Source: Micropterus salmoides (Eukaryota > Chordata > Actinopteri > Centrarchiformes > Centrarchidae). Taken from it: 64,000 bases of DNA. The stretch is from positions 18,094,308 to 18,158,307 of the forward strand of contig NW_024040152.1 in the NCBI RefSeq assembly GCF_014851395.1, read 5' to 3'. This document shows, in pieces, positions 1 through 11,358 of the stretch. Both the position numbers and the translations under genes were made by a program. Within the stretch, counting starts at the first letter, position 1; each line of letters starts with the position of its first letter. The notes under the pieces were generated by a model that searched no databases, was not told where the DNA came from, and was given only the letters and a program-made list of their open reading frames with translations.

Positions 1-3000
1 AAACAAAATGTCCCAGCACCGTCAACATTCCTCTGATCAGTTAACAATACTGAAACTGAGACACAGTATTTATTTATTTACTTTTTATGTACAAACATTT
101 ATTAAAAATAAGACCTAAGTGGTTGATGAAGAATATCAAGAACACAGTCAGTGGCATTCAAGGCCAGCAGTAACCTGTGCTAGGCTGTTGAGGGTCATTA
201 TATCAGACATGCGTCAGAAGCTCTCTTTACCATGCCCTCTACATATTAACAACCTCTCATGACCATTACACTTGTAGAGGTTAAAAAAGGTGCACTGTTG
301 TAGATACACTTGCAGATAGTGAATGTATTATAAAATATAATTAATTAGTAATATTGCCTATAAGAACAATCCTACCCAAAACACATACAGCCTTCTTACT
401 ATAACTAAGGTAAATCACTCCACTACATGGTAACAAACTTCAATTTTAAAAAGCATTACTTGAATCCCATAATAATTTTATTATTATTTATTATCCTGTA
501 TTTAAAAAGAAGTAAGTAAAACCATAGCTAAGGTCACCCTGTCCCTTAACTGTTCCTGCCCAGAACATGTTGCATGCTGGGTAAATAAGATCCATGTAAG
601 ATAAGTTGTGTTTAAGTGAGTCAATATTGTACTTTGCTGTAAAGTATACTGTAGAGTGACACTGGCTCTGTAATCAAAGTTATGTTATCAGCCCAATTTT
701 ATCAGCTTTAATTACACATTAATGGGGGGACAGGTGAGGAGAGAGAGAGAGTAGAAGAGATGATGAGGCAACAAAAGAGTGAGAGACAAGCATGGATAGA
801 GGGACCAAGATACATATCTAAAGATACACACACTATGTTACAGGGTCAGTTCATCAAAATAAAAAAATAAAAAACAATATTAATATTTTGCATTTAAAAA
901 TTTTAGGTGTGTTAATGCACCACAAAAGAAATCTTAAGAGAGGTCGAAAGAAAGACGTCATTGACTTCCATCATGTAGGATCCAGCATTTCTGGAGCTTG
1001 ACCCATAAAGAGGACTAGTATATCTCGATATCTCAGTTTGTGTTGCTTTGATTTCAACCGTTCTTTTAAAAAAAATCTGTCTCTTGTGAGTCCCCCAACT
1101 ACGTGGAAGTGCAATACCAAAATGCCGGAGTGACCCTCTAAGACCTTGTTAATTTTAAGCTCAGTTGGTGGATTTTGTTAAATGGACTACAAGGACTTTT
1201 TTTTAACTCGTTATGTCTCAGTTTAATACTGATGCTTCTGTATGACCAACACAACATAAGTGAATGAGACCATCAGCAAGAAGATTGGCTATTTCTATAT
1301 ATTTATTCTTAATGCCTGGGTCACCTGGTCCTATTCAATACGAAATCAGACAAAATGTTTTATGGCACATAGACCGAAGTGGTACATAGCCAGTTAAAAG
1401 GAAACAGGAGAAGATTTTTCTTTAAAGAAATTTTATTTTTGATGTTGTATTTTATGGTTATGGCTGATACTGGGGCAGGATCAGTAAAGCGATAAAGGAA
1501 GAGTCAACCTTAGTTGGTCATTCAACAGAATTGTGGGATTTGAAAGGATTCAAAACCACTCCTGAATTGGCCCTATTCCTCCTAGACAGGTATGTAGACT
1601 AATATGTCTATCTTGCTGTTGGCTTATTATTATAAAGACATAAAATTTCTAAAGAATGTTGACATTGCAAAATGACCACTACCATAGTTGTTGGCTTACA
1701 TGTAATGTGTCTGAATGTTACTGAAACAAAGTTTTCTTTGTTCTCCATACCAAACAGGTTGAGTAATATCTACAATAAACTTGTTTGGGGTTCACTGTAT
1801 GAGCTGTGGTTCTAAATTCTGTACTAATTTGCGATGTTGATGCAATTAACACCTGTACATCATGGCTGTGGTATGGGACTGAGAACCATTGTTAGAGTAA
1901 TAAAAACACAGCCTTCTGCAAAGAGGAACAAGACTGGAGTAGGATGACAGAAAAGCAGTGGAGAAAAACAGAAAATGAGAGAAACTTGTAGGAGGAAGTT
2001 GTACAACTATTCTGTTGATATTTTCACTTACTAATTAACATGAGAAGGCAGCCTTAGTCACACAAATCATTTGTCCCAGCGTTCTATCCTGCAAAAAGTA
2101 AAACAATATCAAAAACAAGTTGTGTCTTTCTTGCCAGCAGCAATTTTTGTCCCAAGGCCCCTAATAATTTAATCAGGCCATGATGTCCTGTGATGGAACT
2201 AAATGATCAGAGAAGGATAGTTACTGTGAAATCTGGGGCAAGTTCAATCTCAAAACGTTTTGCACCGGTTTGCTATGGTTTCCAGGTTGAAAGACATGTT
2301 TCCTCCATAAGCTGTGCAATAGGTTTTTTTGAGGTACTACTCTTGTTTGGTGAGTGTGAGAGGTGTTACCCAATCGGCAGCGATATGTATATTAACACTG
2401 CCAAATTAAAAAGGCAGTCAAGTGCAGTGCGCTTTTGTGTACACAACAAGGTGTTCAAGGCATTGCCATTTCATTTGAAATAAACGTTTTGCTATGTTTT
2501 GTTTGTGCTGAACTGGGCCCTGTAAAACCAAAACCATCAGCTATAGACAAGAATCCTTTCCTTTCCTTTTCCCCCCAAAGCTTTATTAATAAAACGGTCA
2601 AATATGCAAACAGTGCAGACATGTACTCAACATAATTGCATACAAAGCAATTAGAAACAAGAAGATGTGTTTTTTATTAATTATTGTGTCAGAGCATTAA
2701 TTTATTTATTGTTGTCTGGATGTAAAGAGATTTTCAACATATATTACAAAAAATGCTTCTGGAATAAATTGTCTACCCCAGCTTTAAGGTAGACAAAATA
2801 TTAGAAACTGCATTCACATTAGGCAGTGTTATTTTTAGCTGGGTTTACCCAATAAACTCTTAAATGAGTGTAATGTTAATATCCAAACTTTTAAAACGTA
2901 TTGACTGACCCTGACACCTAAAGATGACACAACCCGGACAAAATGTAATAAAATGTTTATTTAAAAAGAAACGGTGTGTTGATTTTGAACACAGTTATTG

Positions 3001-3020
3001 TGAATAAAGTTGTTCTTGCT
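1..3020. other. Upstream non-coding region, no gene recognised
   Basis: AT-rich DNA upstream of tbrg4. The reading frames here are short, lack splice context and resemble no family I recognise. The stretch near 68-82 carries reverse-strand AATAAA-type motifs, and a purine-rich GA tract lies near 725-760. I see no exon, RNA gene or clear transposon body. Confidence 0.5.
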
Positions 3021-3145
3021 TTGTATGACATCTGTATTTTATTTTGCAAATTTTATATAACCACTTGCCTATCTTGGGCAGGAGGCTCTTGCAATAGAGA
3101 CTCTCAGTGTCAATGAGCCTTTCCTGGTTAAATTAAAGTTTAACA
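3021..3145 (+). repeat. 3' tail of a teleost LINE (fragment)
   Basis: This stretch has the arrangement GGCTCTTGCAATAGAGAC, then TCAATGAGCC, then CCTGGTTAAATTAAAG. The same arrangement, better preserved, ends the LINE fragment at 53110-53240 inside steap4 (TCTCTTGCAAAAGAGATT, TCAATGAGAC, CCTGGTTAAATAAAGG). I therefore read it as a diverged, severely 5'-truncated copy of the same LINE family, lying about 0.2 kb upstream of the tbrg4 promoter. The family is probably in the CR1/L2/Rex group; its exact name is not certain. Confidence 0.6.
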
Positions 3146-3299
3146 CATTAAGCAAACGTACTGCACTGCCGGTAGGGTTTAAAAACGTAGCTAAACGTTT
3201 AGTGCTTTTTGCCCAACATGTGAACGTCTGCTGGAGAGATTTTATTTGTGACTTTACATATTTGGAGTGCAAATTCTTTGGAATGAGTCGAACATTTCT

Positions 3300-3417
3300 G
3301 GCCCAATACCTTCTGCGTCCGCGGGTCACGTGATACCGCCCCACGACGTCATTTTCCTGCGACTACCTCTGACAGCTCCATGTGAACAGATTTCACCAAA
3401 GTTATCGTTCATTTCTG
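3300..3417 (+). promoter_or_regulatory. tbrg4: tbrg4 promoter region and 5' untranslated exon
   Basis: A locally CpG-rich stretch contains a palindromic E-box CACGTG (3327-3332, within TCACGTGA) and a CRE-like CGACGTCA (3344-3351). A splice donor follows at 3418 (CTG|GTAAGT). The next acceptor is at 4039-4040, five bases before the tbrg4 start codon, so the first exon is untranslated and ends at 3417. The transcription start is not visible directly; somewhere near 3355-3380 is an inference. E-box plus CRE architecture is common for nuclear genes of mitochondrial proteins. Confidence 0.5.
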
Positions 3418-4045
3418 GTAAGTCGTGGATCAATAATAGTAGCTGATGGTGCTATGAGATCTGTCTGCATTCTGCCTTTGTTTTTAAAACTTATGATAGT
3501 TGACAGAGTGAAGCACTGCCGGTGTCTCTTCCTTCTCGCGACAAGGTCAGGATTTAACGTTAACGTTACATGACAGGAGAAACATCCACAATTGACATTA
3601 CCTTTACATTACGGGATGTGGCGTTTCTGTCAAAAATGCAACGACACATAGAACGTTAGCTGATCTCAACCTGTCTACGTTGTTATCATTGTGTACCTCA
3701 GAAAAGTTCCTGCGTTGTGGACTTAACGTTACACAACCAGTGTTCCCTTGTTGGGTAACCAAAAGCAATAGCTAATGAAACAGTGCTGGAGCATTTGGTT
3801 GGCATGAAGGTTAACTTAATATTTGACAGTATGTAATTGTTGCTAAATTAAATTGAGATAATGAAGGTATGGCTCATTGTTGAGATGTTTCTATAACCTG
3901 TTAACCTTTCCTTTTAATCACACTTCTTGCTGAACTCCTCTGCCACTATTAGGTTGGATGTGGGATGGTGACGCCGGCTGCTGAATTGTGAGAAACCTTT
4001 TCTCTCCTTTCCTACCTGTAGCCACTCTCTTGTCTCTCAGACCCG

Positions 4046-4577
4046 ATGGCCGGCCGCCTCTTGGGCAGATATGCCCGTCTGCTCTGCAGGGCCTCCTCCC
4101 AGGCTTCAGCTCCAGCTGCTGCTGCCCGCCTGCCTCTGCCTGTGGCTGGGCCTGCAGAGGTGCAGAGGGCTCAGGTCTGGCCATGGGTGACAGAAAGGTT
4201 AATGTGTGAGGGAAGGACAATTACCAAGGAAGACACTTTTACAAACATGCCTACTCGCACCCAGCTGGACGAGTTGGTGGAAAAGGCAGCAGTGCCAGAT
4301 GACATCCTGCTTGCCTGGGCAGAGCATGGAGGAAATGGTAATCAAGCTGCCAATAGCCTGATGAAGTGGGCTCAGTTGGTGCTAAGGACAAAGGGCAAGT
4401 TTAAGGAACAACAACCAGAACTGATGACAGATTCAAGGCTTCTGGATATGATGGGTACTGTATCTCGGGAGGTAAGGAAACCAGATACAGGTGGACTAGT
4501 ACTGTCATCATGTAAAGTGACTGACATGATATGATCTTTTCCAAGGCTTTGTGCTTGCCTGTTCGGATTGATGACAC

Positions 4578-4616
<39 letters not shown>

Positions 4617-7600
4617 TTTCCCCAGGTGTCTTCAGTGTGGAACAGCACTCTAGTGTCTGTCTTGCGAACTCTATGGATTATGGGTGTGCCCACCAATGAT
4701 TCAGTACTCAGTTCTGTCCAGACTGAAGTCCTGTGGCGACTCCGCAGGCTAACCTACAAGCAATTGGCCTACCTGGCAGATTGGGGAGCAGGCAGGAAAG
4801 GACAGCAGGACGTGACAATAGTAAATTCTGCATTAAAACAGCTGGAACTGCGCTGGACTGAAATCGCTGATGCTAAAACTGTCAGCGCACTGATGTCCAG
4901 ACGACAACGCTTGTCACCTACATTGATAGACAGACTTGAAGACAAGGTATCAGAGTTCAAAATATCCATTTAACGTAGAGTTAACAGCTCAGTTTAATAT
5001 GTCAATCTTAATATTACCTTAAACTAACTGTATACTATACCAGTTAGTTAGGATATGAATTGCTGTCAGGGGAAAGCTATTTTCTCCTGGAGATGGAATT
5101 TTAATGTAATGTCATAAGGTCGCTGATGAGTATGCAGGCTAGAATAGATCTGAAGTCTGGAGAGGCCAGTCTGTTAAAACAGAGACCACTGTATGTCTTG
5201 GAAGAAACTGTACACCTATGAACAGCACTTCATGAATCTTCCCTAAACGTAGGGGAACACCAGTGGATGAAGGTACAATTTATCCAAAACCAGAGTGCCA
5301 CCCTTCCATCTATGTCTATTGCAGGCTTTGGAGCTTGCAGAGGGCTTTTCAGCAGAAGAGATCCGCAAAGTCTGTGTGTCTTTGGCAGCTCAGAGCCGCA
5401 GATCTGTCCCGCTGCTCAGAGCTTTGTCCTACTACCTTCTCCAGAAACCGTCATCAGAGCTCTCCACTCAACTGCTACTGGACATGGCTTTTGCATACGG
5501 TAACAACACTTATGACTGTAACATACCCAGTAACACTGAAGGCACGCATAAGCCAAATTAACACAGTGTATATCCATGCCTTAAGTGTCATTTTATTTTT
5601 TACCTTCATATTGCCTTCTTGACCTGATACATACAGTCCGTGTTTTAAGGATTGGCTTAAAGTGTTACCTTTTGAATTCAGACAGCAGATAAAGTTCAAA
5701 GCAGGAGCTGGTTGAGAGAAAGCTATGGTGTGTTTCAACTTGGACCAGTGAATACATATAATACCATAGCCAAGGGACTGTGGGTACTATATTTAGTTAT
5801 GTTTAACACTGAAAATGTAAGATTTAATGTTAGCATAACTGGTCTGTTGTTTGTTGTTGCAAGTATCTGTTGTAATATTTTCATCATGCATCTTTTTATA
5901 GATAATACCATTTTATAAACTTGAAAATTCAGATCTATGCTAGGCTAGTGGCATAAAATCTCATGGCTAAACAGCTTAATGTCTACCGACAGATTAAGGC
6001 ACTGTCTGCCCAATATCATACTGTATCATGCAACAGTAACAACTTTGTCTTTGCCCTTTTATAGGGAAGTTGAATTTCCACCATTCTCAGGTATTTCAGC
6101 GAATGGCCTCAGAGTTGTTACCCAGAGTCCCTGAGCTCAGCTCTGCTGATGTCACACGCTGCGCTAAATCACTGGGCTTCCTCAAATGGCTTCATATCCC
6201 TCTCTTTGAGGCCTTTGCTGAGGTCAGTCATACACCCAAGACAAACTTAAACTCACTTCATTTTGAGAAGTGCTTAATCTCTAATCTCAATAATTTGAAT
6301 AAGTTTTTCTTTCACTCACTGTGTAACTCTCTCTGTCAATTTTGTCACCAGCACTACATAAACAGTCAGAAGTACAGTACTCTTCAGCTCTGTAATCTGC
6401 TCATGACATTTGCCCGACTGGGCTTTCAGCCCAGCAAAGGAGAAGAGTTCTATAGCAAGGTACTAATGATATTACAGGCTGTGTGTTGACTGCACGTTGT
6501 TGCTTCTACTTGCTACCTTTTAATTCTCTGTATGTGCCATTTTGTGTAAAGGTTCACTCTGTGATGGAGGACTCTCTCTCAGGCCTGGAGCCCTTCTTGC
6601 AGACAGATGTTGTTTGGTCTCTGTGTGTGCTACAGCAGGCCAAGCCCCAGTACCTCATCCCCCTCACACAACAGAATCACGTTACCAAACTGTCTGGTAA
6701 GACACAGAGCTGTGGGTGTTCATTCTTCTATAGCTAGTGAATTTATAATATGCAGATACACGCTTTGTATTAGTGCAGTTAAGCTCACACTTATTGCTAC
6801 ATACATCACTGTCAGCAGTTCAGGGGAACGTTGGAGTAAAGCACCTGCTCCTTTAACCTAGGAGTAGCCGGTGAAAGTGCTTCAGGCTCCTGGTAAGAAT
6901 GCCCCCCTCCAAGTGACTACCCTAACTTTCCTTGAGACAGAAACAACAGAGCACAATGGTCATAATATATCGTCATTTATCAAACACAATTGGCAAATCT
7001 TCACTCTCTCCAGCTTTTGAAATTTAAGGATTTGCAGCTTTTCTGTATTTTATCTAATTTACATTGAATGATTAATTAGAAAAATTTATGAAAAAAAAAT
7101 GACAGAATATAATTAAACCAAAGAATGTCACATGTGAAGTTGTTTTAATCTTACATTTACGATGCTGAAACACTTTTTTCACCAAACCATTAAGACTACA
7201 GTGACATTACAGTTTCATTCAGCTTGGTTGAATTTGCTGGTATATTAACATTAACAGGCATTCCCATGTTATCATACATTACATATCTTTCAACATCCAG
7301 AACTGCTGTGTTGACTCTTGAGGCTCTGTGAGCTCACTGCCAAAATACCATTCTGTCACAGTAGATGGCAGTGTAGCACCAATAGATTTGTGGTTAGACA
7401 GGCACATAAATAACATTTTCTCACAGACATGATGCATAGCATTGATTAATAAAACATTCTCATACTGGTTTTGATAAGCACCAATGCAAATGGCTTCACA
7501 ACACTCACTCTCTTTCTGTTGTCCATTCTGTCTGTAGAGGGCAGTCCAACTCAGGTGGAGAACTATCAGCTGAAGCTCCTCCATATTGCTGCTACTCTTC

Positions 7601-9006
7601 ACTTAGAGCATCCGGGTTCCTCAGATACTCCATCCTCTCTGAGTGCCCTGACTGTCCCAATCAGCAGCTCCCCCCTCTCCCCCCTGCAGAGCAGTTTAAG
7701 AGAGGCTTTACAGAGTTTGGTGGCTGGTAGGACGGAGGCCCTTCGCACTGGGGTTGACACACTCTATGGATGGACTATTGGTAAGGGGGCCTACGTAGCT
7801 CATATAAATCTATTGAGATCAAATGTCACAATGTCTGTTCCTTTCACTACTGGAATTTTACAGGATTTTTACACTGAAAGCGACATTTACAACATCAGTG
7901 TGTGTCATTGAGTCAGAGAGCTTATTTTTTTCTTTCTTCTTTTTTTAACAACTGGCATGTTTGTCTCTCATCAGATGGGGAGCTGGTAGTGGATTGTGAC
8001 AACAAACCAGTTGACATGTCCATGCTGAAAGCCCCTCATATACCCAGTGGAGGAGGAGATCAGGCTTTACCTGTAGGGGCACGGTGGTGAGTCATAGAGG
8101 AGAATCATGTGGGCTTGGGGGTTGTTAAAGATTTATTTTTGCTTTTCTTCTCCCCTAGCTATCTCAAGTTATTTTGCTTTCTGTTTTTAGGCTTGCTTTC
8201 TTGGCTTGGGAATTCCCAAACTTTGGCTCAAAGAGTAAAGACCTTTTGGGACGATTTACCATGATGAAGCGACATCTCCAGTTGGCTGGCTTAATCACAG
8301 TGGAGGTAGGGAGAGGCTGGAGATGGGATAACCCATCTTTGTAGCAGTGTTTGTGACCATGATTTTGTTACTTCAAAGTAAAAGTGATCAAGTTATTTTT
8401 CTCCGTCTCTGCAGAGAAGGTGAACTGAGCTGTTTGTTCTTCAGATTTGTTTTGTATTACACACTCACTAAAGCCAATTGCAAAAGGAATTTTCTTTTGT
8501 GTTGTGTTTGCTATGATAGTGAGTCATATTTGAATGAGCAGAGGCAGAGCATTGCTGCTCCTGATGTATCTGACGGTCTAAGGCTATGCAAACAATGGAC
8601 CTAATACTTTAGTAGAGCTGAGAGTCAGGTGGGACCCGCTGCAGTCTGTGGTATAAATAGAGCTCCAGCCGCAGCTCTGCCTCATCTAGGCCAATCTCCC
8701 CAGCCAATAGTAACTTCACTTGCCTCTCAGATTTGCAGTGCAGCAGGATGTTTTAACTACCTGAAACTGAAAACCAGTCTGTAAATTAATAACCGTAAAA
8801 GTTTTACAATTGTGTTCTCTTAAGCACACACTGGCAATTAGAAGGTACTTGCTCGTTAGCTCTTTAAAAATGTTTTCAAATTCAACCTTTTTGTCCTCTT
8901 TCAGGTGCCATACTTTGAGTGGCTGGAGCTGAAGACAGACTGGCAGAAATTGGCGTACCTGAAGGATAAAATAGGAAAGGCTGTGGCTGAGGACATGGCC
9001 AAGTGA
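4046..9006 (+). CDS. tbrg4: FAST kinase domain-containing protein 4 (TBRG4/FASTKD4), mitochondrial
   Basis: Coding exons: 4046-4471, 4626-4946, 5325-5499, 6065-6222, 6352-6459, 6552-6696, 7538-7780, 7975-8086, 8191-8305, 8905-9006. All introns are GT-AG and the phases join, giving 634 aa; human TBRG4 is about 631. The FASTK family binds RNA in the mitochondrial matrix, and FASTKD4 stabilises a subset of mitochondrial mRNAs. The N-terminus (MAGRLLGRYARLL) is Arg-rich and acid-poor, as in a mitochondrial targeting peptide. Family landmarks in order are SVWNSTL, RRLTYKQLAYLA, the conserved AAQSRRSVPLLRALSYYL block (FAST_1), DVVWSLCVLQQA, and a C-terminal RAP domain (WEFPNFGSKSKDLLGRF to YFEWLELKTDWQKLAYLKDK). 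It ends in MAK. The start is the first ATG after the acceptor. nacad follows in the same orientation. No frame damage is seen. Confidence 0.96.
4583..4619 (+). repeat. (TG)15-T7 tract at a tbrg4 splice acceptor
   Basis: Fifteen TG units (4583-4612) are followed by seven T (4613-4619) and then CCCCAG, the acceptor of the exon that starts at 4626. The tract therefore forms the polypyrimidine region of that acceptor. Confidence 0.9.
5722..5770 (+). other. Intronic hairpin in tbrg4
   Basis: GCTATGGT (5722-5729) and ACCATAGC (5763-5770) are perfect 8-base inverted repeats. A smaller inner stem, TTCA...TGAA, lies between them. It lies within the tbrg4 intron 5500-6064, on the sense strand. Human TBRG4 introns host SNORA5 H/ACA snoRNAs, but I could not find a proper H box or a terminal ACA placed to make this a convincing snoRNA. 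Confidence 0.35.
6697..7537 (+). other. tbrg4 intron with a short structured element
   Basis: This 841-base intron has no coding potential on either strand. At 6841-6880 it contains CTGCTCCT / AGGAGTAG (8 pairs, one G-U, 7-base loop), closed outside by GCAC / GTGC. It could be a snoRNA-like or repeat-derived element. The remainder is AT-rich and unremarkable. Confidence 0.35.
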
Positions 9007-9460
9007 ACCAAAATTTACAGACTCATCTAAATCAGCTTTCCCAATTAAATGGGACCAGACGGAATACACATGTACACCCACGTTCACACTCCGAACGGAG
9101 CAGCGTTGCAGAAAAGCTCTCTCATACTTTGTCAGAAAAAAAATCATATTTTCACTCTGGTTCCCTTGGCAACGTGTGGGGCTTTCCCTGTTTCTATGGT
9201 GATGAAAAGCAAGAGTTTTGGAGCCTGAGAGAGACAGAAATAAACACCACAGTAAGTCCTTCTGTAGAAATTATAGGATCAACAAGTTAGTCTTTGCATC
9301 TGCGAGTGACATGTCAAAAACATACGCACCCGGGCGACTTGTTGAATTTTGGCCTAAACAAAGTGCATATTATCAGAATGTGAATAGAGTGGAATAACTT
9401 AATTATCTCCGTGAATGTGTGTCATCTTGTGATGGAATAAAAAATTTTATTGCCATTTTT
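9007..9460 (+). other. tbrg4: tbrg4 3' UTR with polyadenylation signal
   Basis: Follows the TGA at 9004-9006. A canonical AATAAA lies at 9436-9441, so the mature 3' end is expected about 15-25 bases later. Confidence 0.7.
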
Positions 9461-11170
9461 AACTGTTTTGTCTTTTAATTCTCATGAGTCTCATGATTGA
9501 CTTTGTGATTCAGGTTCAGGATGTGGGTGCAAGCGTGTGATGTGCATATTTTCTTCAGGTGCGTACAGTCAGGGGCTTATTGCATTAGATTGTATTGGGT
9601 GGGCTATTTAGACAGAATATGCTTCATTTCACATCTAACAGCTAATGGCATACCTCTCTGGAATACTGAGCGCGTCATTATTATTAGCATCTTCTCACAT
9701 CCTCGATAACAAACAACTAGATGCGGACCTGAAACTGCTTACACAACATGATGGCCATCAGTAGCACTCTGACATAATCAAGAAGACAAATGCAAGCCAG
9801 GGTGGGGTCAAGAGAGAAAACAAGTTAAACTGAGAGGGAGCCAATGTATAATACAAAACCAGGGTGAAAATAAGATAACAGGAAATGATAAACAGGAAAA
9901 TGAATTGTTTCCCTAACAAGCCATCACATGATCCAGAGCCATAGTGCCTACCTCTTTCTTCCCAATAGTCAGGGATTAATGGATCAATTGATGGACTGCT
10001 GACAAAGAGCCCAGCTAGCACTTCTAATATTGGTCATAGTATATCCTGTCTGATGGGTTAGCAGTGTGCAGGTTCAGCCAATACTGGAAAGACTGCATGG
10101 TTTCCTTCTTAATAAAACTAACAATCTAGCCTTATTACTACCCAAATACATTACATAAACAGTATAGTTATATGAAACAGACAGTATTGGTTCCTGCTTT
10201 GTCTCTGACTGATACCCGTGAAGTGCTGCTGTGCTACAATTAGGGGGTTAATGTGAGCTGAGAACTCACATACATCTTTATCTTTTTATTTTTATTTTTT
10301 TATTTTTAAAACTGAGTTCATCAACAGCTACATTTGTTGAGTTTACCTGGATTGCACGGAGGCTAAGCAGTAGCAGTTACCTCTGCTGAGCTGGCACTCT
10401 AACCTGGGAAATTTTTGGTTGCCATGGAAACTACCCTTGCTCATCATTTCAGCTCAGTGCTGCCGCCCCCTCTCAGTATTTTTATTTCCATCTATTTTTC
10501 CCTTATTTGTTAGCTTTAAAAGTAGAGGGAATAAAAACTGAGGAGAACAAGCAAGAGTGGTGGCTAGGATGGAGAGCAGAGACAGATACTATAGCTGCCC
10601 TTCGGGGGAATTGTCTCCCCTTTGATTCCTTGGTAATGCAATCAGATCAGGATGCAGAGCGTCTAATTAGCAGTATACCTGTAGGTTTCATTTGTGCCCT
10701 TTTTGATTGTTTTCAGTTTCCCTTTTCTCCGTTGGTTTTGTTTTCCTTGAATCACCCTTCTTTTACTTGATTTCTCTCTTATCTTCATGTTTTTGCAGTA
10801 CTGGTTCTTTCCTTCAAGGTTGAGGGCAGCACTGAGAAAGCAGTGGAAATCTGCTGACATCATCGCCCAAGATCCAGTCATAGCTTGGCTGAGAGAGAAG
10901 GGGGGGAGGGATACAGGGAGGATGGAAGGGAGGCAGGAGGGAGGGAGAGAGGGAGGCAGGAATTGGGCATTAAGAGAGAATACTGCAGCTTCCTCTCAGA
11001 TTCTACACACATAGAAACACACACATATTCAGATGAACTGGATCATGGGGCTCTAACACACGCCCACAACAGCAGCATCACTGTGCTGCACCACAGAGAG
11101 AGAGAGACCAGCCTCTTCTTCCATCTCTCACTCTTTCTCTCCCTGTCTGTCTCATTCTGTCTCATATTCA
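9461..11170. other. Intergenic region between tbrg4 and nacad
   Basis: No recognisable gene. It contains T-rich stretches (about 10270-10310). At 10887-10960 there is a strongly purine-rich tract with repeated GGG/GGGAGG runs, which could form G-quadruplex or triplex DNA about 400-470 bases upstream of the nacad start codon. The nacad promoter and 5' UTR presumably lie in the last few hundred bases before 11359. Confidence 0.5.
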
Positions 11171-11358
11171 AATGCACACAAGTAGACAGACACGTGCAGC
11201 AGGGAAGATCTGAGTGTTGGGTCGCTGAGCATTCGGGGGGGGGGCCCTCCCCTTCTTCTTCTTTCTCTCACTCTCTCACTCCCTCTCCCTGTTCACCTTG
11301 TCTGTTCCGGCTGTATGGTTTATTGTTGCGTCAGAGCCAAAGAGAGCCAGCGAGAAGC

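Noticed and set aside
2190..2635. Two overlapping open frames of 97 and 66 codons upstream of tbrg4
   Set aside because: The first starts at a GTG; neither has splice context, composition bias or family resemblance. They look like chance frames.
8640..8680. TATAAATAG TATA-like motif in the last tbrg4 intron
   Set aside because: No downstream independent gene; single TATA words occur by chance in AT-rich introns.
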